Source of the DNA: Conexibacter sp. CPCC 206217
GTDB taxonomy: Bacteria > Actinomycetota > Thermoleophilia > Solirubrobacterales > Solirubrobacteraceae
Direction of reading: 5' to 3'
Length of the DNA: 64,000 nucleotides
Assembly: GCF_030646165.1 (NCBI RefSeq)
Contig: NZ_JAUTDO010000001.1
Coordinates: 558,001 to 622,000, forward strand
In this document: positions 26,649 to 34,981 of the stretch, in pieces
Numbering within the stretch: position 1 is the first letter of the stretch
How the letters are laid out: each line of letters starts with the position of its first letter
Translations under genes and position numbers: made by a program
The notes under the pieces: generated by a model
Databases searched by the model: none
The model's input: only the letters and a program-made list of their open reading frames with translations
What the model was told of the DNA's origin: nothing

Positions 26649-28438
26649 GCATGCCCGCACTCGCCCGTGTCCTCGCCGTCGCCGCAACCGCGCTGCCGCT
26701 GGCAGGGACGTTGGCGCCGGCCTCCACCGCGGCGCAGGCCGAGTGGCAGTTCGCGCCGGCCCTCGCGCCCGCGCCGCCGATCGGAGCGCTGCCCTCGCCG
26801 TACCGAGTCCGGCTCGGGAACATCGGCGACATCGAGTTCTGGTCGCCGAACCGCGGCGTGCTGATCACCAGCGGCACGGAGGCCAGCGGCGGCATCGTGC
26901 CGATGGGTGTCTACGCCTATGACGGCGTCGACTGGCACCAGCTCTCGACGGTCTGCGGCGGTGCCGACGGCCGCATCGCGTTCTCCGGGCCCGACGAGTT
27001 CTGGACGATCGCCGACCAGCGTCCCGGCCAGGTCACGCAGATCGGCGCCTCGCTGGCCAACATGTCGCTCTGTCACTTCCAGGGCGGTCGCGTCGTCGGC
27101 TCCTATGCGATGCCGCTCGACCAGCCCAACTCCTACCGGCCGATGAATGCCGTCGCCTGTCGCAGCGCCGACGACTGCTGGTTCGCCGGCGCTCGCGCTG
27201 TGCGACCGGGTCGAGGCGGCTTCCATCTGCACTGGGACGGCAGCGCCGTCACGGCGTTCTACTCGCCGCAGGATCACGCGATCACGGACATCGCCGCGCT
27301 GCCCGGCCAGCTGTACGAGAGCGTCAGGCTCGGCGAGGACGACGTCTTCGCGGACGAGGACCCCGCGACGCCGGCCCTGTTGCACACGATCGCTTCGCCC
27401 AGCTCGTCGACGATCTTCCGCTCCGTCGTCCCGTCCGACTCGGCATGTGCCGGCGAGGTGGTGTGCCCGCCGCTGCCCGACTACGGCAGAGACCCAGCGG
27501 GAAGACCGGTGTGGCCCGCCACGCTCGGCGGGTTCAGCCTCAGCAGCGACTGGTCGCTGGCCGGCTCCTCCACCAGCCCCCCGCAGCTGTGGGCGATCGC
27601 CGGCCTGCCGTTCGGCACGCCCAAGGTGCCGGCCGGAAGAGGCGCCGGCCACCCGATCGCCTTGCGCTTCTCCGGCGGCACCTGGACGCAGGTCGTGCCG
27701 CGACTCGGCACGTTCCCGGACGGACAGACGCCCCTGAAGATCGCGGCCGAGCCCGGTACCGGCGCCGCGTGGGTCGCACTCGGGACCGACGGTGCGCACA
27801 CCTCCTACGTCGCCCGTGTCAGTGCCGACGGCAGCGTAACGGCCGTTGGCGAGCTTGGTGTCGACCAAGGCGTCGGCAAGCGCGGCACGCCCAGCGCGAT
27901 CAGTTGCCCGGCGGCGAACGACTGCTGGCTGGGAACGGACGAGGGCTGGCTGTTCCACCTCACCAACGGAGCGCAGCTGCCGCGCGACACGGACCCCAGC
28001 TTTGCCGGCGTGATCACCTTCCGCCCGCCAGACGGTGGCGTCCCGTTCGCGCCGCCGGACGACCCGCCGCCCGACGACTCGCTGCGCAACCAGGCCCCCC
28101 CACTGCCGCCGGTCGGCCCCGGCAACGGTGACGACGGCGACGACAGACCGCGCAGACAACGCAGAACGCGGGTCGTGAGACTCGTCAAGAACGCCAGACG
28201 AGAGATCGTGCGCAGAACGACGCTGAAGATGACGTTCACGCTCACTGCACGAGCGCACGTCCAGCTCGTCGCGTCGCGCAGATCGCGAGTCGTCGCGCGA
28301 AGCCCCAAGCGGACGATGAACGCCGGGCGCCGCGTGATCATGCTGCGTCTCTACCCTCGTCGCTGGCCGACGAAGCTCGACCTCCGCGCCACGCCTGCGC
28401 CGGCCTCGAAGCGGAAGCATCCGAAGAAGCCGGGCTGA
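26645..28438 (+). CDS. Secreted Cys-containing beta-propeller-like protein
   Basis: A 597-residue exported protein with a signal peptide (about 1-31, ending AQA). Repeated units combine short strands with paired cysteines (VACRSADDCWFAG, ISCPAANDCWLGTDEGW), similar to Ycf48/BNR-type propellers found in extracellular proteins. A Pro/Asp-rich hinge (PPDDPPPDDS) leads to a basic beta tail of about 100 residues ending KRKHPKKPG. This tail resembles those of the amidase and the PKD protein. The ATG at 26645 overlaps the preceding TGA. Last gene of the coupled set, with a hairpin 12 bp downstream. Confidence 0.72.
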   Translation: MSMPALARVLAVAATALPLAGTLAPASTAAQAEWQFAPALAPAPPIGALPSPYRVRLGNIGDIEFWSPNRGVLITSGTEASGGIVPMGVYAYDGVDWHQLSTVCGGADGRIAFSGPDEFWTIADQRPGQVTQIGASLANMSLCHFQGGRVVGSYAMPLDQPNSYRPMNAVACRSADDCWFAGARAVRPGRGGFHLHWDGSAVTAFYSPQDHAITDIAALPGQLYESVRLGEDDVFADEDPATPALLHTIASPSSSTIFRSVVPSDSACAGEVVCPPLPDYGRDPAGRPVWPATLGGFSLSSDWSLAGSSTSPPQLWAIAGLPFGTPKVPAGRGAGHPIALRFSGGTWTQVVPRLGTFPDGQTPLKIAAEPGTGAAWVALGTDGAHTSYVARVSADGSVTAVGELGVDQGVGKRGTPSAISCPAANDCWLGTDEGWLFHLTNGAQLPRDTDPSFAGVITFRPPDGGVPFAPPDDPPPDDSLRNQAPPLPPVGPGNGDDGDDRPRRQRRTRVVRLVKNARREIVRRTTLKMTFTLTARAHVQLVASRRSRVVARSPKRTMNAGRRVIMLRLYPRRWPTKLDLRATPAPASKRKHPKKPG

Positions 28439-28449
28439 GCAACCTCGTC

Positions 28450-28477
28450 GGGGCGGCCGGCCGCGACCGGCTGCCCC
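28450..28477 (+). terminator. Hairpin terminator of the three-gene secreted operon
   Basis: GGGGCGGCCGG (28450-28460) pairs with 28467-28477 around a 6-nt loop, with one G-U pair. It begins 12 bp past the operon stop. It has no U-tract. Confidence 0.65.
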
Positions 28478-28522
28478 GAAGGCGTGCCGCAGCTGCTAAG
28501 TGGTTGATGCCACGGTTGTTGG

Positions 28523-29390
28523 TTAGGTGGTGAGGTCGGCGAAGGTTCGTGTTGGGCGGCCGGTGAGCCAGTTGAGCCAGATGCCGGCGCTCTAGGCGAG
28601 GAGCTTTACGGTGATTCGGGCGCGCAGGCCGTGCAGGCTGCGCGCCAGGTGCAGCTCGAGCCCGAGTTGGTCTTTGAGGGTCCAGAAGAAGCTCTCAATC
28701 TGCTGTCGGATCAAGGAGAGGTGCAGGCCGTTGTCGGGTTCGGTCGCGCGGGCTGGGCGCAGAACCTTGGCGCCGTAGGTATCGACAGCATGCTGGGCGA
28801 ATTCCGCGCCTGCGTAGCCCTTGTCGCAGACGATCGCTTCGCCGCCGCGCAGGCCGATCGCGAACAGGCGGTGCGCGACGTCACGTTCCTTCTGGTCGGC
28901 GGAGGCGAGGATGACGGAGTGGATCGTGCCGTCCGGTGCGCCGAGCAGATGCAGGCGCATCCCCAGAACCAACGGGAATGGCTGCGGCTGTAGTGGTAGG
29001 CGCATGCAGGGCCAAGATCGGAGCCGCGCGCGGTCTCGACCGACCGGCCACACTCGACCGGCGTTGGGTCCAGCAGGCAGATCGAGTCCCGGTAGCCCGG
29101 ACAGTCTCTGGCGGACACGGCCATGACCCGCTCGATCTGCTCAGTCAGCCGCGCGCGCCGCTCTCAGAACGCGTCCTGAGTCGGCAGGACGGGGAACAGG
29201 CCGCTCAGTCGCCGCCGTGCGGCCCGCAGGAACTGCGATCCGAGCTGATCCCGAGCAGCGGCTGAGCGATACAGAGCGTGATGACCTCCGCGTCAGCGAT
29301 CCTTCGCCTGGCGTTCCCCAGCCTTGTGGGCAGGAGATCGTCAGCCGTGACGAACACGGCACAGAGCAGCAGATCGAGGTCGGCAAGCAT
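28523..29390 (-). pseudogene. IS982-like transposase, decayed
   Basis: Fragments of one transposase are spread over three frames. The N-terminus lies in 29205-29390 (DDLLPTRLG, then LCIAQPLLG). The middle (28.98-29.20 kb) holds LLDPTPVEC and YHYSRSHSRWFWG with an internal TGA. The C-terminus (28592-29053) holds GMRLHLLGAPDG, CDKGYAGAEF and QQIESFFWTLKDQLGLELH, with a TAG at 28592-28594 after which homology continues (IWLNWLTGRP) to a TAA at 28523. The three acidic catalytic positions (LLD, CDK, IES) can still be recognised. At least two frameshifts and two stops make it non-functional. Terminal repeats could not be defined. Confidence 0.8.
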
Positions 29391-29484
29391 CGTGGCCCCC
29401 TGGTCGACGGTGGCACTGAGCACCGCCGACTTCGATCTGCGCTCCATAAACACCTGCCACACCCACCGGCGTGGCATCCACCAT

Positions 29485-30449
29485 CTAACTGTTCTGCTCG
29501 TGGTGTTGGTGAACGCGGGTGATGGGGGCTTGGCCGCTGCAGGCTGGGTGTGGTCGGCGGCGGTTGTAGAAGCGGATGAACGATGACAGGGCGCGGTCGC
29601 GTTGGGTGCTGTTGGGCCAGATGCGGCCGTGCGCCCATTCGCGGTCGAGGGTGCCGAAGAAGCGCTCGATCTTTGCGTTCCAGCGGGGTGTGTAGGGCGG
29701 GATCAGGATGTGGCGGGCGCGATCTCAGCGAGGGCGTCTTTGAAGGCGGCGCTGGTTGAGTAACACCTGGCGTTGTCGCTCATGACCGCCTCGACTGCGC
29801 CGCAGCCTTGCCGGTGGAACCAGGTCGTTGCGCGGCGCAGCGTGGCGGCGACGTTGGTCGCCTTCTCAGCGCTGTGCAGCTCGCAGTAGGCCAGGCGGGT
29901 GTGGTCGTCGACGATGCCGATCACGACCGTTTTGCCGACGTTGCGGCTGCGGCCTGTCTGGGAGCGATCTCTGGTCGCCCAGTGCCCGGGCGCGTCGAAC
30001 TTCGGGGCTGAGAACGCGTCGATGTGCAGCAGCGCGCCGGCCTCGGTCGATTCGTAGCGGCGCGTGCTCGCCGGCGGCGCTGAGCGCCGCGCTCGGCTGA
30101 CGCCATGGCGGTGCAGCACCTTCCAGATCGTCGAGCGATGCCGGCCGATCAAGAACGTCAGCCGCATCGGCCCCCAGTTCGTTCTCGCCCTTGCGTCAAG
30201 GATCTGCTGCTCGGCCTCGGCGCTGAGCGCCCACGGACACGACCTCGGAACCGGCGGCCTGGCTCGCAGGCACGCTCGCGACGCGCGCTCCTCCACGCTC
30301 GCGTCCTGCCACCGATGCCACCACCGATGCGCGGTCGCCGGCGCGACGCTGAGGGCGGCCGCGGCCGCCCTCAGCGTCGCGCCACCCTCCACCAACTGCA
30401 CCAACTCAAGCCGGCCCCGCAGCCCGAGCTTGCACCTACGATCCTCCAT
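29485..30449 (-). pseudogene. IS481-like transposase with one frameshift
   Basis: The N-terminal frame (29703-30449, 248 residues) has the N-terminal helix-turn-helix (TLRAAAAALSVAPATAHRWW), a second HTH (RSTIWKVLHRHGVSRARR) and rve-type catalytic residues in LLHIDAFSAPKF and VIGIVDDHTRLAYCE. It ends early at 29703. In the next frame the family's C-terminus continues as ILIPPYTPRWNAKIERFFG, including the third catalytic Glu, down to TAG at 29485. A single missing base near 29715 explains it. The loss could be recent decay or, less likely, a programmed shift. A strong AGGAGG lies 7 nt before the ATG at 30449. Confidence 0.85.
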
Positions 30450-30508
30450 GTCCGGCCTCCTTCGGCAGGTCTGTCCTCGCAGACCGCACCTTCCGTCGGA
30501 GGCCGGAC
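30450..30508 (-). promoter_or_regulatory. IS481-like leader hairpin that hides the ribosome site
   Basis: Read on the minus strand, GTCCGGCCTCC (30508-30498) is complementary to GGAGGCCGGAC (30460-30450), which contains the Shine-Dalgarno bases just before the transposase ATG. A second hairpin GGTCTG-N6-CAGACC (30468-30485) lies between. Transcripts entering from outside would fold and block translation. This is the known IS10/IS50 strategy against read-through activation. Confidence 0.6.
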
Positions 30509-30548
30509 ACCTCCCTTCAAACGTTCACAAACCCCGTGAGCAGCTCAC

Positions 30549-33197
30549 CTAGCGGCGCGCCTTCTTTCTCGCGGCTCTTCTCGCTGCTGCTCTTCTGATC
30601 GTGACCGTGCGTCTCTTGGAGCTTGCGTTGCCGGCTTGGTCTCTCGTCGTGACGATCACCTGGACGCGCAGCGCGCCTCTCTTCAGCAGCCCTCTGCCTG
30701 CCCCGTTGAGCTTCGCGGTCACCGTTCTAGACTGACCGCCCGCGAGCGAGAACGACACCTGGCCGACCGTCACGACGCTCGTGCGCAGTCTCGCTCTTCT
30801 GCCCTTGCCGACCTTGACTCTCGTCGTCGCCGTCAGCTTGATCGTGCCAACGCAGGCCGACTCGCCTACCGGACAGCCGAGCGTCGCCACGAGCGCGTCT
30901 CTCGCCGCTCTCAGCTTCAGCGAAATGTCCGGGGCGGTGGTGTCCGCCACGGGAGCGGGGATCACCGGCGGTCTCTGCTGCGGCGGCGGGACGACGATCG
31001 GCGTTCTTCTGTCATCCGGCGGAGGGGGCTGGACGATGTCTCTCGCCGAGACCGTCACCGTCCGCGTCGCCGCCGTGCTGACCTGCTGGTCGCTGCCGCG
31101 CACCGTCAGTCTGACGCTGTACGAGCCGGCCGCGCCGAAGACGTGGTCGATCTGCGGCGTAGAGCTGTCCTCGATGACGCCGTCGCCATAGTCCCAGTGG
31201 TAGTTGAGCAGTCTCGTGTCCGGCGAGGCGCTCGACGCGGACGCGTCGAACGCGACCTCGTCGCCGACGAACGCCGAGTTCGTGCTGGCCGTGAACGAGG
31301 CCGCGGGTGCGGTCGTCGACTGCACCACCACTCTCGCCTCGCGCTCGACAACACCGAAGTCGCCATGCATCCGGAGTCTGATCGTGTAGACCCCCGGTCT
31401 CGTGTACTGATGTCTGGCGGTGGGGTCCTGTCTCGTCTCGAAGTCGTCGGGTGCGAGCCATCTCGTAGCCTGCTCGTAGCCGTTGGACGCATCGCCGTCG
31501 AGATCCCACTCGTACTTGTAGCCCCACGTACCGACGAGCAGCGCCGAGGCGTCGAAGTCGACCGTCGACGCGACCGGAATCGTGATCGGGGCGCTCGCAT
31601 CGAGGTCTCTGCCGCCTGTCGCGGCCGCGAAGGTGCCCTGCGGTTGCGAGCAGGGACGCTCACTCGCCCCGGGCGACAACTCAATCACCTCGCGACCGTT
31701 GACGGCCACGCCGTCGGTCTGCGCCTGTCCCGCGTCGTCGCCGGCGGTCAGCGCCCAGACGCTGCCGTCGCTGCCGGTGGCCAGGCCCGCGGTGTTGTTG
31801 ATGTTGTTGAACGACAGCGCGCAGTCGCCTCTGCCGGAGACGTTGCCGAGCGTGTTCAGGATCGAGCTGACCGGCACGTCGGGGTTGGACAGCGACCCGT
31901 CCCACGACTCACCCGGAGCGCTCACCGGCGCGAGCAGGCGGATACCGAGATTCGACTCGTACCAGAAGCCGGATCCGGCCGAGCGGGCCGTCCACGGCGT
32001 CGCCTGTCCGACCTCCAGGAACATCGCCGCATAGCGGCCGTTGCTCAGCGCGACGACCTGCGAGGAGGGCTTGGGGATGGCGCCGAACGTCGGTGTCGAG
32101 ACGGCCGCCCAGCGCGAGAAGTCGAGGCCGAAGAAGGGCGGGAACATGGCCGGCGTGTTGACCCACGACTCGAGCACTCTCGGCTGGTCGAGATCAGGCC
32201 CGAGCCGCACCACTGCGACGGCGCCGGCACCGCGGGCGTTCTCGACCGCCGAGAGCGTCGCCGTCAGCCCGCCGTCAGGATCGCGCGAGAGGCCGCCGTA
32301 GTCGCGCTGGTAGGCGCCGATGTCATCCGGGGCGTTGGGCAGTCCGGTGAGCTCTGCCGGCGTCCACGTCTCGAGCTTGTCACCGGCCGCTCTGCCGCCG
32401 CCGTTGGTGAGCGCGATGCGCGTGATCGCGGCCGGCACGCCGATGTCGCCGGACATCACGGCCAGCGTTCTGCCCGTGCCCGTGCCCGCGATCGCCAGCG
32501 CGGTCGGGAACACCGTGGTGCTGTCGAGGTTCAGCTGCGCGCTCGTGCTGAGGACGCCCGCCGACTGCGAGCCGTCCTCCGCCTGCGTGTAGGTGTCGGC
32601 GGTCAGCCCGTCCGGGGTCGTCAGCTTGCCGTCGACGACTCTCGTCGACCACGCGACGATCGCGATCGCCGCGTGGGTGTCGACGTCCTGCAGCGAGACG
32701 TAGACGCGCCCGGGGTTCCCCGCGGAGCCCGAATCGACGGTGATCGCGGCGATCGAGGGATAGTCGCTGAGCGGCTGCCCGCCCGGCAGCGAGAAGCTCG
32801 CGACGCCCTCGACCGCACCGCTCTCGCTCAGCTTCTGCAGGCGCCACTGGCTGCGCGCGCTGCCGAGCTGCGAGGGCGTTCTGCTGGTGCGGTCGACGAC
32901 GTAGATCGCGGTGCCGTCCGGATCGCTCGCGTCGACTGCGAAGCCCGTCGGGTTGAGGAATCTGCCAGGGGCGGGAGCACTCGAACCGTCATAACCGCCG
33001 CTGTTGAAGTACGCCGCGTCGAACCCGCCGAAGCGGTGCGCCTCGCCGTAGGGGTCGGCGGCGTGAGCCGAAGCGGTGGCCACCACCGAGGCGGCAACCA
33101 CGATCGGCAGTGAACGTCCGATGCCGCGCCGGATCGTCGAACCGATCTCTCGCCGCCATCTGCGCTTCGTACTTGTCACTCTCGTCACTTCTCGCAA
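30549..33197 (-). CDS. Secreted PKD-domain protein
   Basis: About 880 residues. A basic N-terminus and signal peptide (about 1-47, ending AHA) precede a large beta-rich region (about 50-540) with metadata-like propeller units. Two PKD-type domains follow (about 540-760), the second with FVGDEVAFDAS, WDYGDG and AGSYSVRLTV. A Pro-rich hinge (PPPPDDRRTP, PPPQQRPP) leads to a basic beta tail ending RRAAARRAARKKARR. The start is uncertain: TTG at 33197 is the longest, with GTG at 33188 and 33179 in frame. GAGAAG sits 8 nt before the last of these. The IS481-like remnant begins about 20 bp past its stop. Likely a cell-surface or secreted adhesive or binding protein. Confidence 0.72.
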   Translation of the reverse strand: MREVTRVTSTKRRWRREIGSTIRRGIGRSLPIVVAASVVATASAHAADPYGEAHRFGGFDAAYFNSGGYDGSSAPAPGRFLNPTGFAVDASDPDGTAIYVVDRTSRTPSQLGSARSQWRLQKLSESGAVEGVASFSLPGGQPLSDYPSIAAITVDSGSAGNPGRVYVSLQDVDTHAAIAIVAWSTRVVDGKLTTPDGLTADTYTQAEDGSQSAGVLSTSAQLNLDSTTVFPTALAIAGTGTGRTLAVMSGDIGVPAAITRIALTNGGGRAAGDKLETWTPAELTGLPNAPDDIGAYQRDYGGLSRDPDGGLTATLSAVENARGAGAVAVVRLGPDLDQPRVLESWVNTPAMFPPFFGLDFSRWAAVSTPTFGAIPKPSSQVVALSNGRYAAMFLEVGQATPWTARSAGSGFWYESNLGIRLLAPVSAPGESWDGSLSNPDVPVSSILNTLGNVSGRGDCALSFNNINNTAGLATGSDGSVWALTAGDDAGQAQTDGVAVNGREVIELSPGASERPCSQPQGTFAAATGGRDLDASAPITIPVASTVDFDASALLVGTWGYKYEWDLDGDASNGYEQATRWLAPDDFETRQDPTARHQYTRPGVYTIRLRMHGDFGVVEREARVVVQSTTAPAASFTASTNSAFVGDEVAFDASASSASPDTRLLNYHWDYGDGVIEDSSTPQIDHVFGAAGSYSVRLTVRGSDQQVSTAATRTVTVSARDIVQPPPPDDRRTPIVVPPPQQRPPVIPAPVADTTAPDISLKLRAARDALVATLGCPVGESACVGTIKLTATTRVKVGKGRRARLRTSVVTVGQVSFSLAGGQSRTVTAKLNGAGRGLLKRGALRVQVIVTTRDQAGNASSKRRTVTIRRAAARRAARKKARR

Positions 33198-33235
33198 GGG
33201 AACCTCGTCTCTCAGGGGGATTCACAACGTGCCAA

Positions 33236-33341
33236 GGGCGGCGCCGAATTCGGCGCCGCCCGAGGCTGTCGAATTCACCGCGTCGAAGTCGACACGATGA
33301 ATTCGGCACGCGCATGGTCGTCAGACGACCGGCGCGCGTTC
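33236..33341 (-). terminator. Two strong dyads between the PstS-like and PKD genes
   Basis: 33308-33341 folds with core GGTCGTC-A-GACGACC (33316-33330) and outer GC arms. 33236-33261 is a perfect 26-bp palindrome whose half is GGGCGGCGCCGAA, and between them GAATTC recurs at 33270-33275 and 33298-33303 around a TCGAAGTCGA centre. The 188-bp intergenic space thus holds back-to-back hairpins after the PstS-like gene. They may terminate or attenuate transcription into the PKD gene. Confidence 0.6.
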
Positions 33342-33385
33342 TTCTGTCATCGAACTGCTCTTGTCAGAGCCTCTCAATCCAAGGC

Positions 33386-34795
33386 TCAGCCGCAGAGCGC
33401 CGCGTTGTTGCGCGCGGCGGTCCCCGGGTTGGTCGGCAGCGCCGCGTAGTATCTGGCGGGGCCGGTGGTGGAGCTCAGGAACTGCTGGCCGCCGATGCCC
33501 AGGAACGGCGACGCGCTGACCACGTATCTGACGTAGTTGCACGCCGTGTCCTCGACGTCGGTGGTCGATCTGGCGGGGGAGTTTCTGCCGTACGCGGTGC
33601 CAAGCGCCCCCGTCTGGTAGTCGTCGAACACGATCATGTACGTGACCGCGACGATGCCGTACTTGTTGCTGGCGGGGCTCAGACCGGCGTCCGGACGGTT
33701 GGCCGTGATGCCGAGCGACGGATCGCTGCTCGGATCGAACCACGAACCGCCACCCGACGGGTACGACGACGGGACTCTGTTGTCCGTCGTGGTGAAGTCG
33801 CTTCTGTCGGTGCGCACGTTCGCGCGATCGCTGCTGATCGGATCGCCGTAGGTGGCCGGCGAGGTGGAGCCGTTGTTCTGGACCAGCGCGTACGCGATCA
33901 GGTGGGGCGCCGACGTGGTGCAGTCGGCGGCCGTGCCCGCGTGGGACGCGAGCGTGTTCGTGAACCCGGCGGTGACCGCGTCCGCGAGGTTCGCGTAGCC
34001 GATCGCGCCCTCACCGGCGGCGGCGACGTTGCCCGCCAGCTGGCTGCCGCCGCTGTTGGCCGTGGAGCAGCGCGTCAGCTCCAGGTTGGTGCCCGACGGC
34101 CACGTGGTCGTGCCATCGTTGAATCTCAGCCACGTGGTCGAGTCGACCTTCGCCAGGTAGTTCTTGAAGGCGTAGGTGGTGCCCGACGTCGAGGAGCGGC
34201 CCTCGACCTTGATTCTCGTGTTGAGGCCGGCGCCGCCGAGGCCGGTCTTGCCGGCCGCCGTCAGCAGGGCGCCCCACGTGTTGGCCGCGAAGCCGCCGTT
34301 GGTCGGCAGCGTGCCGGCGAACGTCTGGTTCAGGAGCGCGTTGGTCAGGCTGACCTGGCCCGACAGGCCCGTGACCGTCGACGGGATGCCGAGGATCACC
34401 GCGACCGGCGCCTGCGTCACCGGAACCGTGACGGCCGTGGTGCCCGTGAGCAGGTTCGAGGCCGCGATCTGCGCCGTGCTCGGCGGGTCATCCGAGGAGC
34501 AGTAGTCGAACATCGGCGTCGGCGAGCCGAGGCTGCCGCCGGTGAAGCCCCAGTTGTTGAGGCAGCGACCGCTTGAGTCCGAGACGTAGGTCAGACCCGA
34601 ACCGCCGGAGATCTTTCTCGTGCTCGTGCCCCAGTTGGCCAGCCACTGGCCCTGGACCACGTTCTGCAGCGACGCGCCGCCGCCCTGAATCGCGATGCCG
34701 GCCGCGGAGGCCTGCCCTGCCATCGCACCGGCCATGAGCGCGCCTACGCCCACGGCGAGACCAGCCTTGCGAAGGCCGTTCTTCCAACTTGACAT
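33386..34795 (-). CDS. PstS-like periplasmic-type substrate-binding protein
   Basis: A 469-residue exported protein with a signal peptide (about 1-31, ending ASA). Motifs of the PstS/PBP-like fold are visible: AIQGGGASLQNVVQGQW at the mature N-terminus (phosphate-loop-like), VEGRSSTSGTTYAFKNYL in the middle, and EGAIGYANLADAV. It is longer than ordinary PstS (about 370) and has Ser/Thr/Asn-rich insertions. No pstCAB genes are near. It may be a phosphate or other oxyanion-binding surface protein, or a scavenger without a transporter. AAGGA precedes the ATG at 34795, and two GTAAAC repeats lie in its upstream region. Confidence 0.75.
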   Translation of the reverse strand: MSSWKNGLRKAGLAVGVGALMAGAMAGQASAAGIAIQGGGASLQNVVQGQWLANWGTSTRKISGGSGLTYVSDSSGRCLNNWGFTGGSLGSPTPMFDYCSSDDPPSTAQIAASNLLTGTTAVTVPVTQAPVAVILGIPSTVTGLSGQVSLTNALLNQTFAGTLPTNGGFAANTWGALLTAAGKTGLGGAGLNTRIKVEGRSSTSGTTYAFKNYLAKVDSTTWLRFNDGTTTWPSGTNLELTRCSTANSGGSQLAGNVAAAGEGAIGYANLADAVTAGFTNTLASHAGTAADCTTSAPHLIAYALVQNNGSTSPATYGDPISSDRANVRTDRSDFTTTDNRVPSSYPSGGGSWFDPSSDPSLGITANRPDAGLSPASNKYGIVAVTYMIVFDDYQTGALGTAYGRNSPARSTTDVEDTACNYVRYVVSASPFLGIGGQQFLSSTTGPARYYAALPTNPGTAARNNAALCG

Positions 34796-34809
34796 CGTCC
34801 CGTCCTTTT

Positions 34810-34913
34810 CCCCCTAGAGGGGGATCGATGTGATCTGCCCCGACCCCCTTCGTCGAGGTCTACATGACCGTAAACGCGTGTCTGGAGGGCGATGTAATAA
34901 GAACGTAAACACC
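34810..34913 (-). promoter_or_regulatory. Upstream region of the PstS-like gene with GTAAAC repeats
   Basis: CCCCCT-AG-AGGGGG forms a short dyad at 34810-34823. GTAAACGCGTG (34870-34880) and GTAAACACCTG (34905-34915) are direct repeats 35 bp apart on the plus strand, in an AT-rich stretch. The second carries the same octamer found upstream of the other secreted genes. A -10 box could not be chosen. Confidence 0.5.
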
Positions 34914-34981
34914 TGTGCCAACACCAGCTCCCGATTACGGGATGCGCCAATTCATCACATTGAGGTCGCCGCGCCATGCGT

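Larger units (their letters stand above)
28523..30529. mobile_element. Two adjoining insertion-sequence remnants
   Basis: An IS982-like and an IS481-like element lie side by side between the plus-strand secreted operon and the minus-strand PKD protein gene. One end of the IS481-like element may be at TGTGAACGTTTGAAGGG (read on the minus strand from 30529). I found no matching inverted end near 29.47 kb, so the other end is probably lost. No target duplication was identified. Confidence 0.6.
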
